NCBI GenBank assembly: GCA_009786175.1 | Contig: WQTQ01000243.1 | Location: 1 to 64,000, forward strand | Reading direction: 5' to 3' | Length of the DNA stretch: 64,000 nucleotides | Source of the DNA: Bacillota bacterium | Lineage (GTDB): Bacteria > Bacillota_A > Clostridia > Lachnospirales > WQUN01 | Shown here: positions 43,174-55,692 of the stretch, piece after piece | Layout of the letters: each line of letters begins with the position of its first letter | How positions within the stretch are numbered: the first letter of the stretch is position 1 | Program-made: the position numbers and the translations under genes | Notes under the pieces: model-generated | Databases searched by the model: none | The model's input: the letters and a program-made list of their open reading frames with translations, nothing else | What the model was told of the DNA's origin: nothing

Positions 43174-44076
43174 ATGTCCATTTATACAGGCTGCGGCGTT
43201 GCATTATGCACGCCATTTGACAAAAACGGAAATTTTAACGGTACCGAGTACGAAAAGTTTATCGATTTTCAGGTACAGCAGGGTACAGACGCTCTTATTT
43301 CCTGTGGTACAACAGGGGAAGCAACAACTCTTTCCAATGAAGAACATATTGAAGTGGTACGCACAGCGGTTTTGGCCGCAAAAAAAGCCGGGGAAAAGTA
43401 CGGTCGTAAAGTCCCGGTTGTGGCAGGGGCCGGCGGCAATAATACCGCCGCTTGTGTAGCCGCGGGCAAAGCCCTGCAGCAAGCCGGGGCAGACGCGCTA
43501 ATGTACACTACTCCATATTACAACAAAACATCTCAGCGCGGGTTGGTGGCGCACTTTTCTGCACTTGCAGCAGGAGTAGACTCGCCAATTGTTGTGTACA
43601 ACGTGCCGCCTCGCACAGCCATGAACATGCTGCCAAAAACCCTTGCGGAAGTTGCAAAACTGCCAAACATACAGGCAGTCAAGGAAACCAGCAGCGACAT
43701 TAACCAAATTGCCGAAATTATCGAACGCTGCGCAGGTAACATTGACATTTATGTAGGCAACGATTCCGAAATTCTGCCAACTCTTGCTCTTGGGGGCAAA
43801 GGCGTAATTTCCACAATGGGCAACATTGCCCCGGCAAGCATCAAAAGCATAGTAGACAAATTTTTTGCAGGCGACATTGAAGGCAGCCGCAAGTTACAGC
43901 TTGGTATTTTGCCTATGACGCGCCTTTTGTTTGCAGATGTAAACCCAATGCCCGTAAAAGCCGCACTGCGCATGATGGGCTTTGATATAGGTTATTGCCG
44001 CTTACCTCTTGTGGATATCGAGCCAGCATTGGCAGAAGACTTGCAGGATGAAATGAAAAGGTATGGTTTGATATGA
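43174..44076 (+). CDS. dapA: 4-hydroxy-tetrahydrodipicolinate synthase
   Basis: A 300-residue aldolase-type barrel that condenses pyruvate with aspartate semialdehyde, the first committed step to lysine and diaminopimelate. Seen: GTTGEATTLSNEEH near the N-terminus, DALMYTTPYYNKTSQRG, the catalytic-Tyr motif VVYNVPPRTAMN, and the Schiff-base Lys in IQAVKETSSD. Length is normal. It overlaps dapB by four bases, supporting a diaminopimelate operon. Confidence 0.95.
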   Translation: MSIYTGCGVALCTPFDKNGNFNGTEYEKFIDFQVQQGTDALISCGTTGEATTLSNEEHIEVVRTAVLAAKKAGEKYGRKVPVVAGAGGNNTAACVAAGKALQQAGADALMYTTPYYNKTSQRGLVAHFSALAAGVDSPIVVYNVPPRTAMNMLPKTLAEVAKLPNIQAVKETSSDINQIAEIIERCAGNIDIYVGNDSEILPTLALGGKGVISTMGNIAPASIKSIVDKFFAGDIEGSRKLQLGILPMTRLLFADVNPMPVKAALRMMGFDIGYCRLPLVDIEPALAEDLQDEMKRYGLI

Positions 44077-44870
44077 GCGACAAAATAAAATTAATTCTTT
44101 GCGGTTGTTCTGGCAGAATGGGCACAGCAATAAGTAATATGGTTGCCAATACCGACAATATGGAAATTGTATTGGGTGTTGACGCGCTTCAACCTGCAGA
44201 ACCACGCCCCTATCCGGTTTATGCCAACATAAACCGGGAACCGACACCTGTGAATGTGATAATAAGTTATCTGCCGCCGACAGAATCCGGCCAGGAGGAT
44301 ACACTGGCTTTACTTGAGTTTGGCGCGGCAAACAACACGCCATTAGTAATTTGCACCACAGGCCTGTCAAAAAATGTGGAAAAGGCTATTTCGAAAGCCT
44401 CGAAAAATACAGCTGTTTTCTACTCGGGGAATATGTCCCTGGGTATTAACGTGCTTGCCAATGTATTAACAAAAGTATCAAAATTGCTTTACGATTCCAA
44501 TTTTGATATAGAGCTTATAGAAAAACATCACAACAAAAAGCTGGACGCCCCAAGCGGAACAGCGGTTATGCTGCTGGATGCCATTATGAAAGCTGTTTAC
44601 ACACAGCTTAACACAATAACAGACCGCACCGGCTCATTAAGCCAACGCTCCCGCAACGAGATTGGTGTCAGTGCTGTACGCGGCGGTAATATAATTGGGG
44701 AACACAGCATAATTTTTGCCGGACAGAACGAGCTTATAGAAATTACCCACAGTGCCCAATCCCGGGATGTTTTTGCCGAGGGTACATTAAAAGCCGCCGA
44801 GTTTATACACAGTAAGCCGCCGGGTTTGTACAATATGCAGGATCTGATAAACAGTTCTATTTTCAACTAA
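44073..44870 (+). CDS. dapB: 4-hydroxy-tetrahydrodipicolinate reductase
   Basis: A 265-residue reductase: Rossmann loop CGCSGRMGTAI at the N-terminus and the family signature ELIEKHHNKKLDAPSGTA, with the catalytic His pair and substrate-binding Lys. It reduces the DapA product with NAD(P)H. Coupled to dapA by ATGA. Together they supply diaminopimelate for the wall and lysine. Confidence 0.95.
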   Translation: MSDKIKLILCGCSGRMGTAISNMVANTDNMEIVLGVDALQPAEPRPYPVYANINREPTPVNVIISYLPPTESGQEDTLALLEFGAANNTPLVICTTGLSKNVEKAISKASKNTAVFYSGNMSLGINVLANVLTKVSKLLYDSNFDIELIEKHHNKKLDAPSGTAVMLLDAIMKAVYTQLNTITDRTGSLSQRSRNEIGVSAVRGGNIIGEHSIIFAGQNELIEITHSAQSRDVFAEGTLKAAEFIHSKPPGLYNMQDLINSSIFN

Positions 44871-44889
44871 ATCGCAAAGGGGCCATACC

Positions 44890-45948
44890 ATGACAGATTT
44901 TATCAGGCAGCAACTCTCGCTTCATCCGTCTATTATGCCGCAGGATATTATAAAAATGTGTTTCCAGGCCGCTTACGGGGCAGAGCATCTTTTGACCGAC
45001 ATCAATAAGGCCAAGGGCTACTTTATGTCCGAATATGAGAGTTGCCAGCCAAACGATGAACCGGTAATTGAATTTATCGCCCCGGATGTTTGCCGTGTTA
45101 ACATTGCCCCATGGAAGAAGTTTTCCCTACCCCCAGAGTGGCTGTTTCAGTTATTTGTACAGTCCGCTTCCATGCGTTTTGATAACAGCGAAAAGCAATT
45201 TTTTGAATTTATATACCAATGGTCAGAGTATGCCCGGGAAAACCAAGGGCAGGCTTTGGCCTTTTCTTTTGACGAATTTGATGATGCTTTACAAAAATAC
45301 CTTGCCACGTGTAAAAACGACAAACCCCGGGCGATACACCACAGCCAGCATTACCGCGACAACGAAAAACCCGCCTACAGGGTAATTTCCGGACCGCATG
45401 TGCGACTGGTGCCTATTTTGACGGCACTTGCGGGCATGGGCGGCGGCGTAATTGCCATAGACGGCCGGGCCGCTTCCGGCAAGTCTACATTAGCGGCGGG
45501 GCTAAAATCTGTAATAGGCGCGGAAATTGTTCACATGGACGACTTTTTCCTACCCGCACATTTGCGCACCCAAGAACGCTTAAACGAGCCCGGCGGTAAT
45601 GTCCACTACGAACGCTTAGCGGAAGAAGTGCTGCCTAATTTACACGATAAGGTCAATGCCTTTGAATACCGGGTTTTTAACTGCGGCACAATGTCTTACA
45701 ACGGCACGCGCAAAATCATGCCGCGCAAATGGCTTGTTGTTGAAGGCTCGTACAGCCACCACCCTAAGCTGGGTGATTATATGGATGTGCGCGTCTTCTC
45801 AACTATAGACGCTACAACCCAAATTTCCCGCATTACCGCCCGCAACGGCGAAAAATTGACAGAAATGTTTGCCACAAAGTGGATTCCCATGGAAGAAAAA
45901 TATTTTGATGGGTACAAAATTGCGGAGAACGCGCAATTGCGAGTTTAG
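44890..45948 (+). CDS. P-loop kinase of the uridine kinase type with N-terminal domain
   Basis: A 352-residue two-part protein. Residues 1-170 form an unrecognised helical domain (HPSIMPQDIIKMCFQAAYGAEHLL). From about 190 a uridine-kinase-like P-loop domain follows: IDGRAASGKSTLAAGL, then HMDDFFLPAHLR, where the Asp pair would contact substrate, and RKWLVVEGSY. Known relatives are annotated as uridine kinases, but the substrate of this two-domain form is unknown. 19 bases after dapB, with AAAGGGG as ribosome site, so it may be read with the dap genes. Confidence 0.72.
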   Translation: MTDFIRQQLSLHPSIMPQDIIKMCFQAAYGAEHLLTDINKAKGYFMSEYESCQPNDEPVIEFIAPDVCRVNIAPWKKFSLPPEWLFQLFVQSASMRFDNSEKQFFEFIYQWSEYARENQGQALAFSFDEFDDALQKYLATCKNDKPRAIHHSQHYRDNEKPAYRVISGPHVRLVPILTALAGMGGGVIAIDGRAASGKSTLAAGLKSVIGAEIVHMDDFFLPAHLRTQERLNEPGGNVHYERLAEEVLPNLHDKVNAFEYRVFNCGTMSYNGTRKIMPRKWLVVEGSYSHHPKLGDYMDVRVFSTIDATTQISRITARNGEKLTEMFATKWIPMEEKYFDGYKIAENAQLRV

Positions 45949-45970
45949 CATCTACAAAAACTTAAAAATT

Positions 45971-46060
45971 AAGCGACTCCGTCGCTTCCCGCAGACGGAG
46001 TCCAGGAAGTGGAAGCGGGATTTATTCCCGCTGTAACGGCGGGGTTTGGGGCAGAGCCCC
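45971..46060 (+). repeat. Three consecutive hairpins
   Basis: AAGCGAC-TCC-GTCGCTT (45971-45987), AGCGGGA-TTTAT-TCCCGCT (46014-46032) and GGGGC-AGA-GCCCC (46048-46060). An alternative stem GACTCCGTC / GACGGAGTC competes with the first. They fill the space before the UroD-like gene; a terminator, a dispersed repeat or a structured leader are possible. Confidence 0.5.
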
Positions 46061-46080
46061 ATTAAGATAGGAGGTTTCCC

Positions 46081-47160
46081 ATGAAATACTGCAGCAATTG
46101 GGACAAAACAAAAGCCCGTCACGCGGCATTCTGGAACGGAACCATGGAAAAAGGCGACTGTCTTCATTCCGTATTTGCAATAAAGGATTTTTCCCGGCCC
46201 ATCAACCCAACGGGCTACCCTTTCCCGGACGGCGAAGAAGACCGACTAAAATGGTGGACAGACCCGGAGATTATCATCAGGCGCAACCGGGAATGTTTCG
46301 ATAATACTTACTATGCGGGGGACGCATTTCCAATTTTGTTTCACAACCTGGGGCCCACCAACTGCGCCGGGTACTTTGAAGGCGCGGTACCCCGCTTTGG
46401 CCCAAGCGTTTGGTACGCCATAACCCTGGAAGACTACAGCCAACTAAAATTTGACCCAAACAGCTTTATGTACAAAAAATCCATTTCATTAGCGGAAGAA
46501 TATGTCCTCGACGCCCAAGGGGATTACATTGTTTCCATGGCGGACACATCAGGGATTGCGGACGCACTTTCCGGCTTGCGCGGCCCAGAGCAATTTATGC
46601 TGGACCTGTTAGACCGCCCGGAGGAAGTCAAGGATGCCCTTGTTAAGGTGCAGGCCGTTTGGGAGGATGTTAACAAGAAAATATATGAAATTGTACGGGA
46701 AAACAACAGCGGCGGTTCCAGCGTGGGATGGCTGCAAACCTGGGCACTGGGCCTTCACGGGCAAATCCAATGCGACATGTCTGTAATGGTGTCACCGGGC
46801 ATGTTTGATGAGTTTTGCATGTACGAACTGCGCAAACAATCGGAATTTTTAGATTATTCCCTGTATCATTTCGATGGCTACGCCCAAACCATGCACCTGG
46901 ACCAAATGCTTAGCGTCAAGGAACTGGACGCAATCCAGTGGACAAACATTGCCGGACAAGGGCCGTCCGTGGATTTTATACCGGAACTGCAAAAAATACA
47001 AAAGGCCGGGAAGCGTTTAATTTTAGACTCCCCGCCTCACTTGGTAAAAGAACTATTGGACAACCTGGAAGCAAGCAAAATGTATATCCGTACTTGGGTA
47101 GGCAGCCCGGCCGATGCAGACAACATGGTAAAAATGATCGGGCAGTACGCAAGAGACTAA
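46081..47160 (+). CDS. Uroporphyrinogen decarboxylase-fold protein
   Basis: A 359-residue protein of the UroD/MtaA-type superfamily, recognised from overall pattern (YEGDAFP-like N-terminal segment, MADTSGIADALSGLRGPEQFMLDL, YHFDGYAQTMHLDQML). Heme-pathway UroD seems unlikely, as no heme genes are nearby. Relatives in carbohydrate or methyl-transfer clusters have undefined roles. TAGGAGG precedes the ATG. First gene of a long operon ahead of beta-galactosidase. Confidence 0.7.
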   Translation: MKYCSNWDKTKARHAAFWNGTMEKGDCLHSVFAIKDFSRPINPTGYPFPDGEEDRLKWWTDPEIIIRRNRECFDNTYYAGDAFPILFHNLGPTNCAGYFEGAVPRFGPSVWYAITLEDYSQLKFDPNSFMYKKSISLAEEYVLDAQGDYIVSMADTSGIADALSGLRGPEQFMLDLLDRPEEVKDALVKVQAVWEDVNKKIYEIVRENNSGGSSVGWLQTWALGLHGQIQCDMSVMVSPGMFDEFCMYELRKQSEFLDYSLYHFDGYAQTMHLDQMLSVKELDAIQWTNIAGQGPSVDFIPELQKIQKAGKRLILDSPPHLVKELLDNLEASKMYIRTWVGSPADADNMVKMIGQYARD

Positions 47161-50364
<3,204 letters not shown>

Positions 50365-50934
50365 GTGGGCATCATTATCTTTGGTGCGTCGGGTGCGGGA
50401 AGCACTACACTTGGTAAAGAAATTGCTAAACGGCTCAATTTTCAATATTTAGATATTGACGATTATCTATGGCGTTGGGATACAAAAATACCGCTTACAG
50501 CTACTCGTCCTGTAGAGGAACGGACTGAACTTTTGTTGAATGCTATAAAAATGCATCCGCGTTTTATTTTAGCAGGCACCATTTTTAGCAACCAAAAGTT
50601 GTTTGAGCCCGTAATTGATTTAGCAGTTTTTCTATCAACGCCTGCGGAAGTTTGCGCACAGCGTGTCCACACCAGGGAACTTGCACGCTGGGGAGAGAGA
50701 ATTCTTCCGTCTGGCGACATGTATAAGGCAACTCGATTCCACGGTGATTTTGATGATTATGTTGACAACGCTCAAAAATATGAAACAGCAGATGCATCAA
50801 AATTCGGCCGCAAACTGCATGAGCAATGGATTTCAGAGTTACTATGCCCTGTTCTGCGGGTGGACGGAATGAAAAGCATTGCCGAAAATGCTGATTGGGT
50901 GATAGAGCAATTTCTGAACCTACAGCGCGAGTAG
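50365..50934 (+). CDS. Shikimate/adenylate kinase-like P-loop protein
   Basis: A 189-residue protein starting at GTG 50365, directly after the lacZ stop. The P-loop reads GASGAGSTTLG: the usual Lys before Ser/Thr is Ser here. The next motif DIDDYLW resembles shikimate kinase's DxD. It ends with WVIEQFL. The phosphate acceptor is unknown, and whether it still hydrolyses ATP is open. Position inside a sugar operon suggests sugar or nucleotide phosphorylation, but this is inference. Confidence 0.65.
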   Translation: MGIIIFGASGAGSTTLGKEIAKRLNFQYLDIDDYLWRWDTKIPLTATRPVEERTELLLNAIKMHPRFILAGTIFSNQKLFEPVIDLAVFLSTPAEVCAQRVHTRELARWGERILPSGDMYKATRFHGDFDDYVDNAQKYETADASKFGRKLHEQWISELLCPVLRVDGMKSIAENADWVIEQFLNLQRE

Positions 50935-50979
50935 TATAGTATTTTCAATGAGTAGCGAAAATTATCCGGAGGCGACAAC

Positions 50980-51477
50980 ATGATTTTTTACAACGCGCGG
51001 GCAATCATAGTAAAAAAAGAAAATGCGAAGGAAATGGTGCTGGTTCAGCGGTGTTTCAGGAAAGGTTATCCAAGGCATTTCGAATTCCCCGGTGGCTGCA
51101 ACGAATGGGGCGAGTCAATTATTGATACGTTAAAACGGGAGGTCATGGAAGAAGTGGGCTTAACCGTAACAAAAATCTACGGAATGGAAAACTACATGGC
51201 TCATGGCGATGTGGAAACATTCGTACCTTATTCTGTTTATTTTGGTGTGCAAGGCTGGACATTTCAAACAGGCGAGTTCGCGGGACAGCGGGGCAAGTCC
51301 GTTGGCGTGCATTTCAAGTGCGAAGCGGAAGGCACCCCACTGGAAAAAGGCGACAAAACTGTGGAAATCCAATGGATAACACCGGAAAGGCTACGGGAGC
51401 TGCTTGACGAACCGAATATGTTCGGGGATATTGACAGAGGGGCAGCAGAGTTATATTGCGCGGAATTTGGGTTGTGA
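50980..51477 (+). CDS. Nudix hydrolase
   Basis: A 165-residue protein with an intact Nudix box at about 38-60 (GGCNEWGESI then KREVMEEVG). The fold is otherwise typical and the protein complete. Substrate unknown. Preceded by CCGGAGG. It sits between a kinase and a sugar isomerase, so it may act on nucleotide sugars, but no direct sign shows this. Not close to the Nudix gene at the left edge. Confidence 0.87.
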   Translation: MIFYNARAIIVKKENAKEMVLVQRCFRKGYPRHFEFPGGCNEWGESIIDTLKREVMEEVGLTVTKIYGMENYMAHGDVETFVPYSVYFGVQGWTFQTGEFAGQRGKSVGVHFKCEAEGTPLEKGDKTVEIQWITPERLRELLDEPNMFGDIDRGAAELYCAEFGL

Positions 51478-51510
51478 TTTTTTTCAACATACATCTAAGG
51501 AGGTTTTACA

Positions 51511-52398
51511 ATGCACGAAATTAAAATTGGTACCATCGTACCGGCGGGTAACGCAAAAAAAATGATCCCAAGGCTTATCCCTTACGGCTTCGAAACTTTT
51601 GCCCTAATGTTTTGGGAGTCTATCGGCAAAACAGATGTGCAACAGCTGGCCACAGACGTTATGGCCCTTTTAGAGGGCACAGGCTGCACAATTTCCAGCA
51701 TTGGCGTGTACGGCAACCCGTTGCTGGACAACGAGCGGGGCGAAAATTGCAGAAAAAGCTGGGAAGCCTTAATCAACGCCGCCCGTCTTTTCAAAACAGA
51801 CATCGTAGCGGGCTTCACAGGCAGGGTTTTGGACGCGTCCGTAGACAAATCCATCCCCAAGTTTACGGAAGTTTTTACACCGCTAACGGAACTGGCCCGG
51901 GAAAAAGGCGTAAAAATCGCCTTTGAAAACTGCGATATGGGCGGCGATTGGAACCGTGGCGACTTTAACATCGCATTCAGCCCAAAAGCCTGGGAGCTGA
52001 TGTTTGAAGCCGTACCTTATGACAATATTGGCCTGCAGTGGGAACCGTGCCACCATATGGTACAGCTTGTAGACCCAATCCCGCAGCTTCGCAAATGGGT
52101 TCACAGGATTTTCTCCATCCATGGCAAAGACGCAACAATTGCATGGGATGTTATTAAGGAGAAGGGCATAAAATGCGGCGAACCGTACGCCTGGCACCGA
52201 ACACCGGGCTTTGGCGACAGCAACTGGACAGACATAATTTCCATTTTACGTATGGCCGGCTACAAAGGCGCGATAGAGATTGAGGGCTGGCACGACCCAA
52301 TTTACAAGGGCGAGTTGGAATATGTGGGGCAAGTTCACGCCCTTAACTACCTTAAAAACTGCCGCGGCGGCGACTGGGTTCCAAACCTGGAGGCGTAA
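51511..52398 (+). CDS. Sugar phosphate isomerase/epimerase (xylose isomerase-like barrel)
   Basis: A 295-residue TIM-barrel protein of the AP endonuclease family 2 / IolE type. Metal-binding residues are visible in FENCDMGGDWN, LQWEPCHHMV, FSIHGKDATI and IEIEGWHDP. Such enzymes isomerise or epimerise keto-sugars or inositol derivatives. AAGGAGG precedes the ATG. It is followed after two bases by the alcohol dehydrogenase gene, so both likely act on one substrate. Confidence 0.85.
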   Translation: MHEIKIGTIVPAGNAKKMIPRLIPYGFETFALMFWESIGKTDVQQLATDVMALLEGTGCTISSIGVYGNPLLDNERGENCRKSWEALINAARLFKTDIVAGFTGRVLDASVDKSIPKFTEVFTPLTELAREKGVKIAFENCDMGGDWNRGDFNIAFSPKAWELMFEAVPYDNIGLQWEPCHHMVQLVDPIPQLRKWVHRIFSIHGKDATIAWDVIKEKGIKCGEPYAWHRTPGFGDSNWTDIISILRMAGYKGAIEIEGWHDPIYKGELEYVGQVHALNYLKNCRGGDWVPNLEA

Positions 52399-52400
52399 TT

Positions 52401-53420
52401 ATGCTGCGGCAAATTATGACGGCCCCGGGGGTTATTGTATTTGAAAATGCAGAAACACCAAAGCTGAGCAAAGGGCAAGTGCTTCTGCGCATGGCACACA
52501 TTGGCGTATGCGGTTCAGACATTCATGTCTACCACGGCAAGCACCCATTCACATCGTACCCCATTACCCAAGGCCACGAAGTTGCCGGGGAAATTGTTGA
52601 ACTTGGCGAAGGCATATGCACACTAAATGTCGGACAAAAAGTTACAATTCAGCCCCAGATTGTGTGCCAAAAATGCCACCCATGCCGCAACGGCAAGTAC
52701 AACCTTTGTGAAGAGTTAAAGGTAATGGGCTTCCAGGCAACAGGCGCGGCGTCGGAATTTTTTGTGGTAGACGCAGCCAAAGTCACACCACTGCCGGACG
52801 GCATGACCCTTGTAGAAGGCGCGATGATTGAACCCCTTGCCGTAGGCGTCCACGCTGTAAATCAGGCAGGTGGCGTAGAGGGCAAAAATATAATTGTCCT
52901 TGGCGCAGGGCCGATAGGCAACCTTTTGGCCCAGGCGGCAAAAGGCTTGGGCGCGGCGAAGGTCATGATTACGGACATCAGCGATTTCCGCCTGACAAAA
53001 GCCGCAGAGTGCGGCATAGACATTTGCGTAAACACTAAAGAGAAGGACCTGGGCCAAGAAATTGCAGCCCACTTTGGCTCGGACAAAGCAGATGTAATTT
53101 TCGAATGCGCCGGTACAAATGTTACCATTTCGCAGGCCATAACATTCGCCCGCAAAGGCTCTATGATTGTAATTGTGGCGGTGTACGACGCGCCCCCAAC
53201 GGTGGACCTGGCACTGGCAAATGACAAGGAATTGTGCCTGAATAACACAATGATGTACCGCAACGAGGATTACCTTGGCGCGATAGAGCTTGTAAATGCC
53301 AAAAAGGTGAAGCTTGAGCCGTTGGTAACGCGCCATTTTCCATTCAACAAGTACAAAGAAGCCTACGAATTTATCGACGCTAACAGAGAAACAACCATGA
53401 AAGTTATAATCGACATGTAG
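52401..53420 (+). CDS. Zinc-dependent alcohol/polyol dehydrogenase (MDR family)
   Basis: A 339-residue medium-chain dehydrogenase. Catalytic zinc site: CGSDIHVYHG and GHEVAGEIVELG; structural zinc: CQKCHPCRNGKYNLC; NAD-binding Rossmann motif VLGAGPIGNLLAQ. Relatives oxidise threonine, sorbitol or other polyols. ATG follows the isomerase stop by two bases, with GGAGG in the end of that gene. Substrate likely a sugar alcohol or keto-sugar of this operon. Confidence 0.88.
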   Translation: MLRQIMTAPGVIVFENAETPKLSKGQVLLRMAHIGVCGSDIHVYHGKHPFTSYPITQGHEVAGEIVELGEGICTLNVGQKVTIQPQIVCQKCHPCRNGKYNLCEELKVMGFQATGAASEFFVVDAAKVTPLPDGMTLVEGAMIEPLAVGVHAVNQAGGVEGKNIIVLGAGPIGNLLAQAAKGLGAAKVMITDISDFRLTKAAECGIDICVNTKEKDLGQEIAAHFGSDKADVIFECAGTNVTISQAITFARKGSMIVIVAVYDAPPTVDLALANDKELCLNNTMMYRNEDYLGAIELVNAKKVKLEPLVTRHFPFNKYKEAYEFIDANRETTMKVIIDM

Positions 53421-53465
53421 GGGTGGTTACAAACCGCCCGTCACAAAATATAAGGAGGATTACAA

Positions 53466-54491
53466 ATGCACAAAATTATTGTTGCCGGTTGCGGCATGGT
53501 GTCCAATTCTTGGATAGAAGTTACACAAAAACGCAGCGACTGCCAAATCGTCGGCCTTGTAAACAGGAACGTCGACAGGGCAAACGCAAAAAAAGCCGAA
53601 TTTGGCCTGTCCGCAAACACATATTCCAGCCTGGAAGAAGCCCTGGAAAAAGAAGACGCGAACCTTGTATTCGACCTTACCGCACCGGAGTCCCACTACC
53701 ACATAGTTACAACCGCCCTAAAGGTCGGCTGTCACGTTTTTGGCGAAAAGCCAATGTCCGACACATTAGAAAATGCGGAAAAAATGGTACAAGTCGCAGA
53801 AGACACAGGCCGCGAATATTTTGTAATGCAAAACAGACGATATGTACCGGGTATTGTTGCCATGCGCAACTTTTTACACACAGGCAAGCTTGGGGTAATT
53901 GGCCAACTGTCCGCCAGCTTCCAGCTAGACCCGCACTTTGGCGGCTTTAGGGAAGACATGGACAGCCCCCTTTTGGCAGACATGGCTATTCACACCTTTG
54001 ACGCCGCCCGCTTTATCACCGGCAAAAACCCCGTTTCCGTTTACTGTCACGAATATAACCCCGCCTGGTCTTGGTACAAGGGCAACGCCGCCGCTGTTTG
54101 CATCTTCGAAATGGAAGACGGCTCTGTATTCGACTACCGGGGCAGCTGGTGCGCCAATGGCATGAACACATCCTGGGAGTCTGAATGGCGCGCTGCCTGC
54201 GCAGACGGCGCGGTATTCTGGGACGGCAACGTAAAACTGTACTACGACTTAACTTCCACAGGCTCGCCAAAAACAGGCCTTGCCAGCGAAAACGAAATTA
54301 CTGCCAACTATATCGACATCCCAATCCCGCCCCAGCCATTTGGCGGCCACCACATGTGCATAACAGAAATGTTTGACGCGCTAAACAACGGTACACGCCC
54401 GCAAACGGATTGCCGGGACAACATTAACAGCATCCGGATGGTGTACAAGGCGATAGAAAGTGCCAGAAGTAAAAAATTAGTTATGCTTTAA
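53466..54491 (+). CDS. Gfo/Idh/MocA family oxidoreductase
   Basis: A 341-residue NAD(P)-dependent sugar oxidoreductase. N-terminal Rossmann motif VAGCGMVSNSW, the GEKPMSDTLENAEKM segment with catalytic Lys, and the C-terminal beta-sheet domain (FGGHHMCITEMFDALNNG). Family enzymes oxidise or rearrange sugars and inositols. AAGGAGG precedes the ATG. Last gene of the sugar operon before a strong terminator. Confidence 0.9.
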   Translation: MHKIIVAGCGMVSNSWIEVTQKRSDCQIVGLVNRNVDRANAKKAEFGLSANTYSSLEEALEKEDANLVFDLTAPESHYHIVTTALKVGCHVFGEKPMSDTLENAEKMVQVAEDTGREYFVMQNRRYVPGIVAMRNFLHTGKLGVIGQLSASFQLDPHFGGFREDMDSPLLADMAIHTFDAARFITGKNPVSVYCHEYNPAWSWYKGNAAAVCIFEMEDGSVFDYRGSWCANGMNTSWESEWRAACADGAVFWDGNVKLYYDLTSTGSPKTGLASENEITANYIDIPIPPQPFGGHHMCITEMFDALNNGTRPQTDCRDNINSIRMVYKAIESARSKKLVML

Positions 54492-54577
54492 AAAATGGAT
54501 TATGAGCTCGGACAAGAGATTATTGCAAGGCTGGAGCTATAGAAATTGTCTTTCGGCTGACCAGTATTAGGTAGTAC

Positions 54578-54620
54578 GCCCCATAAGACAAGGCAATCTC
54601 ACAGCCTTATCTTATGGGGC
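54578..54620 (+). terminator. Terminator of the sugar operon
   Basis: 11-bp outer stem GCCCCATAAGA / TCTTATGGGGC enclosing AAGGC / GCCTT, followed by TTTATC. Confidence 0.85.
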
Positions 54621-54649
54621 TTTATCATGATGATTAGGAGTTAACTAAA

Positions 54650-55231
54650 ATGCAAGAGGTAAAGAAAAAAATCCCGTATAAAGTTCAAAAAGGGAACAGA
54701 CCAAAAATCGAAGAAGTCATAAACTATTGCCTCGACGGCGATTTAAGAATGGCGGCGTTGGGTTTTGCTGCATGGCTTCGTACAACCGGTTTCAAAATAC
54801 AATTACACGCTTCAACAACAAGGGGACACAATGTAAAATATAATGGCGTTTATCTTTGTAAGATGCTATTTTTCGGCGAGCATGACTGGGAACATGTTGA
54901 CAGCCACTATCCGGGCGACCCTCAATATTGGAGTATTAGTCCCAATCTTGTATCTTCAGATAAATATGCAGCTGAAATTAGAAACGAAGGACTAGCAAAA
55001 TTATCGTGGAAGCCAAATTATTGTATACACAAAGTACAGCCCGACAAAACGCTGATAAATAACACTTGCAACGCTTGTTCTGTAAAAGGTATAGACAGGT
55101 TAGTTTTCGGTGAAGATTTTGTGCAGTGTTGTGTAGGTTTCCCTGCGGTTAAAAACCCCGATGATGCGGAACTTGAACGCATAAAAAGATTGCTGGTCTT
55201 GGAAAAAGATGCAAGGGATAATACCCCCTGA
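54650..55231 (+). CDS. Hypothetical Cys-containing protein
   Basis: A 193-residue protein I do not recognise. It has a conserved-looking centre (LRMAALGFAAWLR, FFGEHDWEHVDSHY) and Cys residues spaced as CNAC and CC in the C-terminal third that could bind a metal. No signal peptide or membrane segment. Its stop codon TGA (55229-55231) lies inside a copy of the 24-bp palindrome, so the last three residues (NTP) are encoded by the repeat; the palindrome may have landed on or moved into the gene end. Confidence 0.6.
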   Translation: MQEVKKKIPYKVQKGNRPKIEEVINYCLDGDLRMAALGFAAWLRTTGFKIQLHASTTRGHNVKYNGVYLCKMLFFGEHDWEHVDSHYPGDPQYWSISPNLVSSDKYAAEIRNEGLAKLSWKPNYCIHKVQPDKTLINNTCNACSVKGIDRLVFGEDFVQCCVGFPAVKNPDDAELERIKRLLVLEKDARDNTP

Positions 55232-55244
55232 TATCAGGGGGTAT
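55221..55244. repeat. CCCCCTGATATCAGGGGG palindrome, loopless copy
   Basis: Perfect 24-bp palindrome ATACCCCCTGAT plus complement, overlapping the end of the preceding gene. Confidence 0.75.
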
Positions 55245-55467
55245 CAATAGTCGCTAACGGGAAAATATCGTTTTCTTATTTAGCGAGACAACCCGGTTTT
55301 TGCACAACATTTAAATGGTACTCAATCTGCACGAAAACGAAATTGCGCTTGCTATATAACATAAGTCAGGTTATACTTACTTGCATTAGGGTAAAATTGC
55401 CAGGTGCGCCGTGGTGATTGGTGTGGGCACCATTAGCAAAGTTGTATTTAGCAATAGGAGGATTTTT

Positions 55468-55692
55468 ATGAACTGCAAAATTAAACTTATCTGGAGTAAG
55501 GATGAAAAGTTTTGGCATTCGGAATCGATGGATGAAAGATTTGGGTTAACCCTGGAATCTGGCTCATTAGATGTTCTAATAGAAAGGGTAAAAATGGCTG
55601 TGCCAGAAATGTTTGATATAATTGGTTATAAAGGTGAAATAAATTTGCAGTTTGAACTTGAACGAACAGATAAAATAGAGCCAGCGGCATAA
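55468..55692 (+). CDS. HicB-like antitoxin (DUF1902 type)
   Basis: A 74-residue protein beginning at ATG 55468, set by TAGGAGG. The pattern (IWSKDEKFWHSES, GLTLESGSLDVLIERV) fits DUF1902/HicB-type short antitoxins that share the degenerate RNase H fold. Its TAA overlaps the ATG of the next gene by one base, the tight coupling typical for toxin-antitoxin pairs with antitoxin first. Confidence 0.72.
   Translation: MNCKIKLIWSKDEKFWHSESMDERFGLTLESGSLDVLIERVKMAVPEMFDIIGYKGEINLQFELERTDKIEPAA

Noticed and set aside
53423..53950. 175-residue frame overlapping the Gfo/Idh gene
   Set aside because: Shadow frame rich in Arg and Pro; the Gfo/Idh frame has family motifs and AAGGAGG before its start.
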